Numbered from the stretch's first letter, positions 1 through 6,677 are shown. The stretch is DNA of 7,717 nt from an uncultured Collinsella sp. (GCA_934643435.1 CAKUCJ010000056.1:1-7717); one strand, 5' to 3'. A program made the numbers and translations. Notes: generated by a model not told the origin, from the letters alone.

Positions 1-633
1 GAGCTTCGCCCCGCAACGCACGACGTGCTGATCTCGCACTGCTACATGCACGATGGCCACGGCGCCGTGGTCCTGGGCTCCGAGGCCGCCGGCGGCATCA
101 AGGACCTCACCGTGAGCAAGTGCCTGTTCGAGCGCACCGATCGCGGCCTGCGCGTTAAGACCCGTCGCGGTCGCGGCAAGGACGCCGTCAACGAGGGCAT
201 CACCTTTGAGCACATCCGCATGGACGAGGTGCTCACGCCCTTCGTGGTCAACTCCTTCTACTTCTGCGACAAGGACGGCAAGACCGACTACGTCCAGAGC
301 CGCGAGGCGCTGCCCGTCGATGACCGTACGCCCGGCTTTGGCGCCACGACGTTCCGCGACATCGAGGCCACCAACTGCCACGCAGCCGCTGCCTACATCA
401 CGGGTCTTCCCGAGAGCAAGGTGACGCACCTGACGTTCGAGGACGTCCACGTGACCTTCTCGCCCAACGCCGAGCCTTTTGTGCCGGCTATGGCCTGCGG
501 TGTTGATCCCATGGTTCGCCAGGGCATCATCGCGCAGAACGTCGCCGTGCTCGACTTGCAAAACGTTTGCATCGAGGGCCATGACGGCGAGGAGCTGCAG
601 CTGCAGAACGTCGACAAGGTTATCCGCGCTTAA
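1..633 (+). CDS. GH28 polygalacturonase-like glycoside hydrolase (3' part; 5' end outside window)
   Basis: The frame is open from base 1 (first codon GAG) to TAA at 631-633, giving 210 C-terminal residues, so the start lies upstream. The family hydrolyses alpha-1,4-galacturonosyl bonds in pectin with an inverting mechanism on a right-handed beta-helix. Visible hallmarks, numbered from base 1, are G-H-G at residues 19-21 followed by L-G-S-E (25-28), then T-D-R-G-L-R-V-K-T-R (46-55). These match the GH28 catalytic-histidine motif and the R-x-K substrate-binding motif. The N-T-D and D-D acid motifs would lie upstream, so catalytic completeness cannot be judged. The remainder consists of short beta-strand repeats typical of helix coils. 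The exact substrate (homogalacturonan or rhamnogalacturonan; endo or exo) is not readable, although the GHG-x4-GSE form recalls bacterial exo-acting intracellular members. Codon use is strongly G/C-ending. A terminator follows 22 bp after the stop, so this is probably the last gene of its transcript. Confidence 0.9.
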   Translation, partial: ELRPATHDVLISHCYMHDGHGAVVLGSEAAGGIKDLTVSKCLFERTDRGLRVKTRRGRGKDAVNEGITFEHIRMDEVLTPFVVNSFYFCDKDGKTDYVQSREALPVDDRTPGFGATTFRDIEATNCHAAAAYITGLPESKVTHLTFEDVHVTFSPNAEPFVPAMACGVDPMVRQGIIAQNVAVLDLQNVCIEGHDGEELQLQNVDKVIRA

Positions 634-654
634 AACAAGTTCGTAAGAAGTTGC

Positions 655-684
655 GCCGGCGTCTATGTTGACGCCGGCATTTTT
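655..684 (+). terminator. Intrinsic terminator after the GH28 gene
   Basis: A perfect 9-bp GC-rich stem pairs GCCGGCGTC (655-663) with GACGCCGGC (670-678) around a 6-nt loop. It is followed at once by A and a run of five T (680-684). This is the textbook rho-independent form and the best terminator in the window. It lies only 30 bp before the preferred start of the GH43 gene, so that gene needs either readthrough or a promoter inside this short gap. Confidence 0.88.
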
Positions 685-702
685 ATATCGCTATCACCGA
701 TG

Positions 703-709
703 AAAGAAG
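703..709 (+). promoter_or_regulatory. Weak ribosome binding site that favours the GH43 start at 715
   Basis: AAAGAAG lies 5 nt before ATG 715 and resembles a mismatched AGGAG. The in-frame ATG at 700 has only T/A-rich and hairpin sequence upstream, with no purine-rich site. If translation starts at 700, this stretch would instead be codons 2-4. Confidence 0.45.
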
Positions 710-714
710 TCCTC

Positions 715-2343
715 ATGCCACAAGAAACTACGAAGCGCTTTGCGGGTGCCTCCTTTTTTGCCAACCCCGTTCTGCCGGGGTTTCATCCCGATCCGTGCCT
801 GTGCCGCGCAGGCGATGACTACTATATGGTTACCTCGACGTTTACCTGGTTGCCGGGCGTGAGCCTGTATCACTCGCGTGACCTGGTGCACTGGGAGAGT
901 CTGGGCGGTATTCTCGATAAGCTCGATTTGAGGGGAATTCCCGAGTCCGGTGGCGTCTGGGCCCCGGATCTTACCTATGCCAAGGGCGAGTTCTACCTGG
1001 TCTACTCTGTGGCAAAAACCGTGAGCGGAGCCTTTAAAGACGTTGATAACTATCTGGTGCGCGCGCGGAACATCGAAGGTCCTTGGAGCGAGCCCGTCAA
1101 GTTGGGTGCCAAGGGGTTCGATCCCTGCTTGGTTCATGCGCAGGATGGCTGTCGCCTGGTGGTTCCGCAGTGGGATTGGCGTCCATTAGAGGGCCATTAC
1201 AAGTTTAACGGCGTTCTTATGTACGAGCTCAATACATATACCGGTGGCGTCGGTGACCCTAAGCGCATCTTTGACCACACCGGCGATGTTCCATGTGTGT
1301 GCGAAGGGCCGCATGTGTTAGAGCACGATGGCTGGTTCTATCTGCTTGCTGCCGAGGGCGGCACTGGCGTCAATCACCGAACGATTGTCGCGCGCTCTCG
1401 AACTGTCGACGGCTATTACGAACCCATGTCGAACAATCCGTTGGTTTCGGCGGCCGGCACGTCTTCGATTCTTCTAAAGAGCGGGCACGGCAATCTTGTC
1501 GAGGCTCCCGATGGCTCTTGGTACGCCTGCCATCTTTGTGCTCGTCATCTTCCGGGGGCGTCGACGTCTCCTTTGGGGCGCGAGTCGGCTTTGCAGCGTG
1601 TTGATTGGATTGACGGTTGGCCGCGCCTTTCCGCTGGCGGCAGCGAACCCCAGTTGGCGGTTCCGGCTCCTGCTGGTATCGCAGCCGGCACCGAGAGCGA
1701 ACCGTACCGCCGCGACACCACCTACGCAACGTCGTTTGAGCCTGATTGCGATCTGTGGCGTGAAGAATGGTTGACCCCACGCGTTATAGACGATCTGCGT
1801 GTGCGAATCGACGAGACGGACGGGTTGGTCCTTACGGGAAACGACTCTCTGAGCTCGTTGTTTGACCAAACGCTTGTCGTCCGCCGAATCCAAGATTTTT
1901 CTTTTGAGGCCGTGACCCATGTGGACGTGGCGCCGGGTAACTATAACCAGGCGGCGGGCATGGTCGCAATGTACGATTCGCGTTGCTATGTTGCCCTGTT
2001 GGTGGGGTTTGACGAGAAGAATGGAGAGCGCGTCGCAGATGTGCTCGTCTGCGATAACGGTTCGTATTCGATGCCCCTGGGCACCGATGGACGCAAGACG
2101 CTTTCCCCTGCGGGAAAGATCGGCCTTCGTATCGTCGCCCACGCGGGCAAACTGTGCTTCGCTGTCGATGGCGGCGATGGATGGGAGGACCTCGGTTGCT
2201 CATTTGCCGAGGAAAACTTGGGCGACGAGCACATTTTGGGGCCGCATTTTACTGGCGGCATGTTGGGACTCGGAGCGGTCGATCTCGCATACGGCAAACT
2301 CAAAGCAACCTTTAGCGATTTTTCGTATCGAGCGCTCGAATAG
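715..2343 (+). CDS. GH43 family beta-xylosidase / alpha-L-arabinofuranosidase-like enzyme
   Basis: This 542-residue protein (547 if it begins at the in-frame ATG 700) probably releases xylose or arabinose from oligosaccharide side chains. The five-bladed propeller domain starts with N-P-V-L-P-G-F-H-P-D-P (residues 17-27), where D26 is the likely catalytic base. Y-H-S-R-D-L-V-H-W (52-60) and G-G-V-W-A-P-D (79-85) are family landmarks. D136 in G-F-D-P is the likely pKa-modulating Asp, and E197 in C-E-G-P-H the likely acid. The spacing of these three fits characterised GH43 beta-xylosidases. From about residue 335 a beta-sandwich ends in F-T-G-G-M-L-G-L-G, matching the C-terminal concanavalin-like domain of that subgroup. 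There is no signal peptide, so it is probably cytoplasmic. More codons end in A/T than in the flanking GH28 and GH105 genes. Family call is firm; xylosidase versus arabinofuranosidase is open. Confidence 0.92.
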   Translation: MPQETTKRFAGASFFANPVLPGFHPDPCLCRAGDDYYMVTSTFTWLPGVSLYHSRDLVHWESLGGILDKLDLRGIPESGGVWAPDLTYAKGEFYLVYSVAKTVSGAFKDVDNYLVRARNIEGPWSEPVKLGAKGFDPCLVHAQDGCRLVVPQWDWRPLEGHYKFNGVLMYELNTYTGGVGDPKRIFDHTGDVPCVCEGPHVLEHDGWFYLLAAEGGTGVNHRTIVARSRTVDGYYEPMSNNPLVSAAGTSSILLKSGHGNLVEAPDGSWYACHLCARHLPGASTSPLGRESALQRVDWIDGWPRLSAGGSEPQLAVPAPAGIAAGTESEPYRRDTTYATSFEPDCDLWREEWLTPRVIDDLRVRIDETDGLVLTGNDSLSSLFDQTLVVRRIQDFSFEAVTHVDVAPGNYNQAAGMVAMYDSRCYVALLVGFDEKNGERVADVLVCDNGSYSMPLGTDGRKTLSPAGKIGLRIVAHAGKLCFAVDGGDGWEDLGCSFAEENLGDEHILGPHFTGGMLGLGAVDLAYGKLKATFSDFSYRALE

Positions 2344-2348
2344 GTCAA

Positions 2349-2408
2349 TGCAACAATCGCGGCAGGTCGCAAGGGCGATTGACGGGCGACGCCCGCGATT
2401 GTTCTGCA
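2349..2408 (+). repeat. Intergenic inverted repeat able to form competing RNA hairpins
   Basis: Between the GH43 and CE8-fusion genes, AACAATCGCGG (2352-2362) is exactly complementary to CCGCGATTGTT (2393-2403), an 11-bp stem. Flanking TGCA at 2349-2352 and 2405-2408 could lengthen it with a small bulge. Inside the loop, GTCGC (2366-2370) can pair with GCGAC (2386-2390). GCGATTG occurs twice (2375-2381 and 2395-2401), so CAATCGC (2354-2360) could pair with either copy. No T-run follows, so it is not a classic terminator. It may be an mRNA-stability or processing element, or simply a structured spacer. The pairing is seen directly; a role is inference. Confidence 0.55.
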
Positions 2409-2427
2409 ATAGAAAGCATGGTGACAA

Positions 2428-4593
2428 ATGAGTGACAAAGAGCGGCTCTTTGAGGTATCGCTCGTGCGCGAAGGCGCGTATCGCAGCGTTTCGGCAGCTC
2501 TAGAGGCGGTGGAACGGTGCGTGCCCGATAAGACTGTGCCGGTGCGCGTGCTGGTGGCGCCGGGCGAGTACCGAGAGCGGGTCGAGATTCGCCGTCCGCA
2601 TGTGACGATTGAGGGCGAGACGGCCGATAGCGTACGCATCGTGGGCGGCCTGGGCGCCAAGATGCCCTCTGGGGACGGTAGCGGCCAGGACGGAAAGCTC
2701 GGCACCTTCCGTACGTATACGGTACTGGTCGATGCCGATGACGTGACGCTTGCAAACCTTACGATCAAAAACGATGCGGGCGACGGGCGCGAGGTCGGTC
2801 AGGCAATTGCCCTGTATGCCGATGGCGACCGCCTGGTTGTCGACGCCTGCCGCATTTTGGGACATCAGGACACGCTGTTTGCGGGTCCGTTGCCGCCGCG
2901 CGAGGTTAAGCCGGGCGGGTTCATTGGTCCCAAGCAGTTTGCACCTCGTCGTGTGGGTCGGCAGTACTATCGTCGTTGCCTTATTGCCGGCGATGTCGAC
3001 TTTATCTTTGGTGGGGCGTGTGCCTACTTTGAGGGCTGTGAGATTCGGTCGCTCAATCGCGATATGGACGTAAACGGATACGTAACGGCGGCATCCACGC
3101 CCGAGGGCGAGCCGTATGGATTCGTGTTCCATGGTTGTTCCTTTACGGCAGACGAAGGCACTGCTCCAGGGTCGGTCTACCTGGGTCGTCCGTGGCGCGA
3201 GTGGGCCCAGACCGTGTTGATCGATTGCTGGCTTGGCGCCCATATTTCACCCGAGGGCTGGTGGGATTGGAACAAGCCGGCCGCACACGATACCGCTTTG
3301 TATGGCGGCGGCGCCTTGTTTGGCCCGGCAGGGGATACGAGCGCCTGGGCGTCGTGGGCACATCGCCTGGGCGATCGGGATGCAGAGCGCTATGCACGTG
3401 GGCACGTGCTTGCCGGTGCGGATGACTGGGATCCCGAGGGCGGCGACGGCGATGCGGTGGAGACAGCCGACCTGTCTGCCAACGGTCGTACGGTGCATAT
3501 CGAGACTTACTACGAAGACGAGCCCGCTCTGCGCGCCCGACTGAAGCGCGAGGGGCGCAAAGCCGCCTTTGCGGGCAAGACGCCTGCGGATTTTGAGGCG
3601 TGGAAAGTTGCGACCAGAGCCCGTTTGTACGATGTCTTGGGTCTTTCGCTTATGGATCGTGCCTCGATTGAGGTTCGTGAACTCGGCCGCGTACAGATTG
3701 CCGGCGGCATTGTGCGCACCCATGCATTGCTGCAGGTCGAGCGCGATGTGTGGATGCCGTTCTACCTGTTGGAACCGTCTCGCCCAAAGCTTGACGAGTG
3801 GGGACTCAAGCACTGCTATATCTGCCCACATGGCCACCAGGGCGCGGGTGCCGCAAGTATTGCCGGCGTTACGGGCGTGCCGGCGGTTGATGACGCCGTC
3901 CGCAAGTTTAACTACGACTACGGCCTGCGCTTGGCGCGCATGGGCTATGTGGCCGTCTGCCCCGATGCCCGCGGCTGGGGATACCGCCGCGACTGGAAGG
4001 GTCAGGGCGACGATGAGGCAAGCTACCTGCGCGGCACGTGTCTTAACCAGGCTCGCATGGCGGAGCCGCTGGGCCTGTCGGTCGCAGGGCTCAACGCCTG
4101 GGACAACATGCGACTGATCGACTATTTGGAGGTGCGTGGCGACATTGCCATGGGCGACTTGGGCTGCTTTGGCTTTTCGGGCGGCGGCTACATGACGCTG
4201 TATCTGGCTGCGCTCGACCCACGCGTGCGCAAGGCGTTTGTCTCGGGTTATCTGTATGGTGTCGACGATTCGCTGATGCACCTTAACGGTAATTGCAGCT
4301 GCAATTACACGCCCGGACTCTGGCGTTTGCTCGACATGGGCGATATCGCCTCGCTCATCGCGCCGCGTCCGCTGCTGGTGCAAAGTTGCGAGGAAGACCA
4401 TCTAAACGGCGCTCGAGGGCTGACAAATGTCGATGAACAGTTGGATATCGTGCGCGATGCCTACGAGCTGCTGGGTTGTGGCGAGGGATTGCGTCACGAG
4501 GTTTGTCCGGGTGGACACCATCTGGGCGTGACGCACCTTGCCGAGGATATCGAGTGGCTCGATTGTCATGCTGCGGCAGGCGCCCGTGCATAG
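2428..4593 (+). CDS. Bifunctional esterase: CE8 pectin methylesterase fused to an alpha/beta-hydrolase esterase domain
   Basis: This 721-residue protein carries two catalytic domains. Residues about 8-335 are a CE8 pectin methylesterase with all five signatures: G-E-Y-R-E (46-50), G-Q-A-I-A-L (124-129), H-Q-D-T-L (146-150), D-F-I-F-G (191-195) and L-G-R-P-W (252-256). D148 is the predicted acid/base, D191 the nucleophile and R254 the substrate-binding Arg. This domain would demethylate galacturonan, releasing methanol. Residues about 345-715 form an alpha/beta-hydrolase resembling acetyl-xylan-esterase/CE19-like families: H-G-H (468-470), nucleophile S584 in G-F-S-G-G, an acidic cluster at E655-D657 and H697 or H698 near the end. 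Its substrate, acetyl or methyl ester, is unknown. The linker (about 335-345) is acidic and glycine-rich. There is no signal peptide, so the protein is probably intracellular. ATG 2428 has only a weak GGTG site upstream. The frame is uninterrupted, so this looks like a real fusion. Confidence 0.93.
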   Translation: MSDKERLFEVSLVREGAYRSVSAALEAVERCVPDKTVPVRVLVAPGEYRERVEIRRPHVTIEGETADSVRIVGGLGAKMPSGDGSGQDGKLGTFRTYTVLVDADDVTLANLTIKNDAGDGREVGQAIALYADGDRLVVDACRILGHQDTLFAGPLPPREVKPGGFIGPKQFAPRRVGRQYYRRCLIAGDVDFIFGGACAYFEGCEIRSLNRDMDVNGYVTAASTPEGEPYGFVFHGCSFTADEGTAPGSVYLGRPWREWAQTVLIDCWLGAHISPEGWWDWNKPAAHDTALYGGGALFGPAGDTSAWASWAHRLGDRDAERYARGHVLAGADDWDPEGGDGDAVETADLSANGRTVHIETYYEDEPALRARLKREGRKAAFAGKTPADFEAWKVATRARLYDVLGLSLMDRASIEVRELGRVQIAGGIVRTHALLQVERDVWMPFYLLEPSRPKLDEWGLKHCYICPHGHQGAGAASIAGVTGVPAVDDAVRKFNYDYGLRLARMGYVAVCPDARGWGYRRDWKGQGDDEASYLRGTCLNQARMAEPLGLSVAGLNAWDNMRLIDYLEVRGDIAMGDLGCFGFSGGGYMTLYLAALDPRVRKAFVSGYLYGVDDSLMHLNGNCSCNYTPGLWRLLDMGDIASLIAPRPLLVQSCEEDHLNGARGLTNVDEQLDIVRDAYELLGCGEGLRHEVCPGGHHLGVTHLAEDIEWLDCHAAAGARA

Positions 4594-4662
4594 GACCTCG
4601 GCATGCTGCGGATGAACGATAGATACCTATAAGACCGCCAACGAGCGGGTGAGGAGAAGTTT

Positions 4663-5331
4663 ATGGAAACGAAGGGCTTGGGCGAGTCGACCATTTGCTG
4701 TTTTGGCGACTCGACGACTTGGGGCGACAACGGTTGTGGCGGGGGAGGCAACGATATTTCGTGGACCTCGCACCTGGGCGCGCTGCTGGGGGGCGCTACG
4801 GTCGAGAACTTTGGCATCAAGGGCTCGCGTATCGCTATCAAAGCCGACCGTGCCGATTCGTTTGTCGAGCGCCTGGACGGTATCGACGATGCAGCCGATG
4901 TCTACGTCGTCTTTGGCGGCGTTAACGACTTTAGCCGCAACGTGCCGCTGGGACAGCTTGGCAGCACGGACGTGCACGAGTTCTACGGTGCGCTCGACTA
5001 CCTGATCCGCACCATCAGCGCGCGCTCGCCCCAGGCGAAGCTGGTGTTTATGACCCCGTGCAAGACGAACGGTAAGCACGAGAAGGATATCCCGGCAAGT
5101 GATGAGCTCAACCACCTGGGCCTGACGCAGATCGCCTACGTAAAGGCGATGCTCGAGGTCTGCGACCGTTACTCCGTGCCGGTGATCGACCTGTATGCGC
5201 AAAGCGGCATCAGCCCGTTTTTGCCCGAGCACCGCGAGCTCTACATGCCGGATGGCCTGCACTACAGCCCGGCCGGCTATGAGCGCCTGGCGCATCGAAT
5301 TGCCGCGGGTCTAACCGCCGTTTGCCGCTAA
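4663..5331 (+). CDS. SGNH/GDSL-family hydrolase, probable carbohydrate deacetylase
   Basis: A 222-residue serine esterase with all four SGNH blocks: G-D-S-T-T (residues 15-19, nucleophile S17), N-F-G-I-K-G-S-R (49-56, oxyanion G51 or G54), G-G-V-N-D (85-89, N88) and D-G-L-H (197-200, catalytic D197 and H200). Length is normal for a single-domain member. Enzymes of this fold remove acetyl groups from sugars; rhamnogalacturonan acetylesterases (CE12) share it. The setting beside pectin enzymes makes a pectin-acetyl substrate likely, but the sequence does not decide between that and another sugar ester. A good GAGGAG site (4651-4656) sits 6 nt before ATG. There is no signal peptide or membrane segment. 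The 69-bp gap after the fusion esterase (4594-4662) contains no convincing promoter or terminator, so the gene is probably co-transcribed with the genes before it. Confidence 0.9.
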   Translation: METKGLGESTICCFGDSTTWGDNGCGGGGNDISWTSHLGALLGGATVENFGIKGSRIAIKADRADSFVERLDGIDDAADVYVVFGGVNDFSRNVPLGQLGSTDVHEFYGALDYLIRTISARSPQAKLVFMTPCKTNGKHEKDIPASDELNHLGLTQIAYVKAMLEVCDRYSVPVIDLYAQSGISPFLPEHRELYMPDGLHYSPAGYERLAHRIAAGLTAVCR

Positions 5332-5344
5332 AAGCCTGCCGTTC

Positions 5345-5384
5345 GCGGGGAATGTAGGGTTAACGTTCACCCTACATTCCCCGT
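5345..5384 (+). repeat. Near-perfect 36-bp palindrome: hairpin after the SGNH gene and site of operator 1
   Basis: Bases 5347-5382 form a palindrome with 17 of 18 possible pairs matched; only 5361/5368 mismatches. One further C-G pair (5346/5383) and a G-T pair (5345/5384) extend it. As RNA it gives a 14-bp perfect stem with an 8-nt loop, able to terminate or stabilise the upstream transcript 3' end, although no T-run follows on the + strand. The octamer CGTTCGCG flanks it as a direct repeat (5340-5347 and 5382-5389). As DNA, its centre is the operator-like sequence described separately. Confidence 0.75.
5358..5372 (+). promoter_or_regulatory. Candidate operator 1, LacI-family type
   Basis: GGTTAACGTTCACCC is symmetric about a central CG (GGT-x-AA-CG-TT-x-ACC), the shape typical of LacI-family binding sites. 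The same 15 bases recur 41 bp downstream. It forms the centre of the larger palindrome. The regulator is not encoded in this window. Confidence 0.6.
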
Positions 5385-5396
5385 TCGCGTTACACT
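5366..5396 (+). promoter_or_regulatory. Possible promoter for the GH105-isomerase pair
   Basis: TTCACC (5366-5371) and TACACT (5391-5396) each match 4 of 6 bases of the -35 and -10 consensus, with a longer than ideal 19-bp spacer. The -35 would overlap operator 1, and the -10 would end just before operator 2. That arrangement suits repression, but the hexamers themselves are weak. Confidence 0.3.
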
Positions 5397-5398
5397 AA

Positions 5399-5413
5399 GG
5401 TTAACGTTCACCC
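5399..5413 (+). promoter_or_regulatory. Candidate operator 2, identical to operator 1
   Basis: This is an exact copy of the 15-bp sequence at 5358-5372. It lies between the candidate -10 box and the ribosome binding site of the GH105 gene, so a bound repressor would cover the likely transcription start. Centre-to-centre spacing of 41 bp is about four helical turns, placing both sites on the same face of the DNA. Confidence 0.62.
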
Positions 5414-5438
5414 ATCATCAACGTCAGAGGGGACAGCA

Positions 5439-6677
5439 ATGGGTTGCAATCAGATTCTGGATAGCTACATCGAGCAGTTAATCGAGACGTCTACGCCGCA
5501 GGCACCCGCTTGGAACATCGAAAAGCTCCGTGCCGGCAAGGAGAACACCTGGAACTACATCGATGGCTGCATGATCAAGGCGCTCATCGAGCTGTACGAG
5601 ATCACGGGTGAGCAGCGCTATCTGACGTTTGCCGACGACTACATCGACTTCTTTGTCCAGGAAGACGGCACCATCAAACATTACAAGCCCGAGGAGTACA
5701 ACCTCGACAACGTCAATGCGGGCAAGACCCTCTACAAGCTGTATGACCTGGTGGGCAAGCCCAAGTACCGTGCCGCCATGGACACGATCTATCGCCAGCT
5801 CGAGACCCAGCCGCGCACCAAAGAGGGCGTGTTTTGGCACAAGGCCGTCTATCCCAACCAGATTTGGCTCGACGGCATGTATATGGCTCAGCCGTTCTAC
5901 ATGCAGTACGAGTTGAGTTTCCACAACCGCCGCGCCTGCTCGGACAGCTTCCATATGTTCCAGGTCGTGCACGATCTTATGCGCAACCCGCTCAACGGTC
6001 TGTACTATCACGCCTACGACGCGAGCCGCAAGCAGTTTTGGTGCGATCCCGTCACTGGCCTTTCGGCCAACTTCTGGCTGCGCGCCGAGGGCTGGTTTGC
6101 CATGGCGCTTATCGATACTTGGGAGCTCATGCCGCCCTCGATGTCGGCCGAGAAGGACGAGATCCGCAAGATGTTCCACGACCTGATCGATGCGATGCTG
6201 CCGTATCAGGACGAGAAGACTGGCATGTGGCACCAGGTCATCAACCTGCCCAACATTGCCCCCAACTATCTGGAGGAGAGTGGCAGCGCCATTTTTGCCA
6301 ACGCCATCATGAAGGGCGTGCGTCTGGGCGTGCTGGGCGAGCGCTACTACCAGTATGGCCGCCGCGCCTTCGACGGCATCTGCGAGACCTGTCTGTCCGA
6401 GCACGATGGTCAGCTGGCGCTCGACAACATCTGCCTGGTTGCCGGCCTGGGCAACACCGCACACCGCGAGGGAACGTTTGGCTACTACATGAGCGAGCCC
6501 ATCGTCAAAAACGATGCGAAGGGCGTGGCACCGCTCGTGCTCGCCTATATCGAGACCATGCACCACGACAAGCTGGCCGGCAAGCGCGACCCGCTCGCTC
6601 CTTCGGGCGTCTGCTCCATCGAGGATCCGTTCGGTGGCTATACGCCGGGCATCAACGCGCGCAAGGGATGTGAATAG
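5439..6677 (+). CDS. GH105 unsaturated rhamnogalacturonyl/galacturonyl hydrolase
   Basis: A 412-residue (alpha/alpha)6-barrel enzyme of the YteR type, which hydrates and releases the 4,5-unsaturated uronic acid at the non-reducing end of oligosaccharides made by pectate or rhamnogalacturonan lyases. Two Asp in family contexts, D90 in Y-N-L-D-N and D145 in W-L-D-G-M-Y-M-A, correspond in position to the catalytic D88 and D143 of Bacillus YteR as I recall them. H134-K135 fits the substrate-binding pair before it. W-N-Y-I-D-G (38-43) and W-L-R-A-E-G-W-F (near 213-220) are further landmarks. It is somewhat longer than YteR, mainly at the C-terminus. There is no signal peptide. The start is supported by AGGGGA 5 nt upstream. 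It is the first gene after the operator region and is followed 1 bp later by the isomerase-like gene. Codons are strongly G/C-ending. GH88 is the alternative but fits less well. Confidence 0.93.
   Translation: MGCNQILDSYIEQLIETSTPQAPAWNIEKLRAGKENTWNYIDGCMIKALIELYEITGEQRYLTFADDYIDFFVQEDGTIKHYKPEEYNLDNVNAGKTLYKLYDLVGKPKYRAAMDTIYRQLETQPRTKEGVFWHKAVYPNQIWLDGMYMAQPFYMQYELSFHNRRACSDSFHMFQVVHDLMRNPLNGLYYHAYDASRKQFWCDPVTGLSANFWLRAEGWFAMALIDTWELMPPSMSAEKDEIRKMFHDLIDAMLPYQDEKTGMWHQVINLPNIAPNYLEESGSAIFANAIMKGVRLGVLGERYYQYGRRAFDGICETCLSEHDGQLALDNICLVAGLGNTAHREGTFGYYMSEPIVKNDAKGVAPLVLAYIETMHHDKLAGKRDPLAPSGVCSIEDPFGGYTPGINARKGCE
6664..6668 (+). promoter_or_regulatory. Ribosome binding site inside the GH105 end, deciding the isomerase start
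   Basis: AGGGA lies within the last codons of the GH105 gene. It is 10 nt before GTG 6679 but only 1 nt before the other in-frame GTG at 6670, which is too close. This favours 6679 and suggests translational coupling. Confidence 0.45.

Noticed and set aside
557..571. Operator-like sequence TGCAAAACGTTTGCA in the GH28 gene
   Set aside because: The arms are one base out of register around the CG, it does not match the paired operators, and it lies inside coding sequence with no promoter nearby.
595..606. CTGCAGCTGCAG tandem palindrome near the GH28 stop
   Set aside because: It is explained by the coding repeat L-Q-L-Q and is too short to imply more.
668..697. Promoter for GH43 (TTGACG, 18 bp, TATCAC)
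   Set aside because: Not listed as a feature: the -10 is weak, the -35 lies inside the terminator stem, and the start of transcription would fall on the ribosome binding site.
3247..4401. Long minus-strand open frame across the fusion esterase (384 codons)
   Set aside because: It lies fully inside a well-supported gene, its translation is low-complexity and Ala/Arg/His/Val-rich, and it has no family motif.
4594..4662. TATAAG at about 4628 as a -10 box for the SGNH gene
   Set aside because: No matching -35 lies at a suitable distance; the gap shows nothing beyond the ribosome binding site.
5332..5438. CRISPR-like or mobile-element repeat
   Set aside because: There are only two repeat copies, their symmetry and position fit operators, and no transposase, integrase or cas gene is present in the window.
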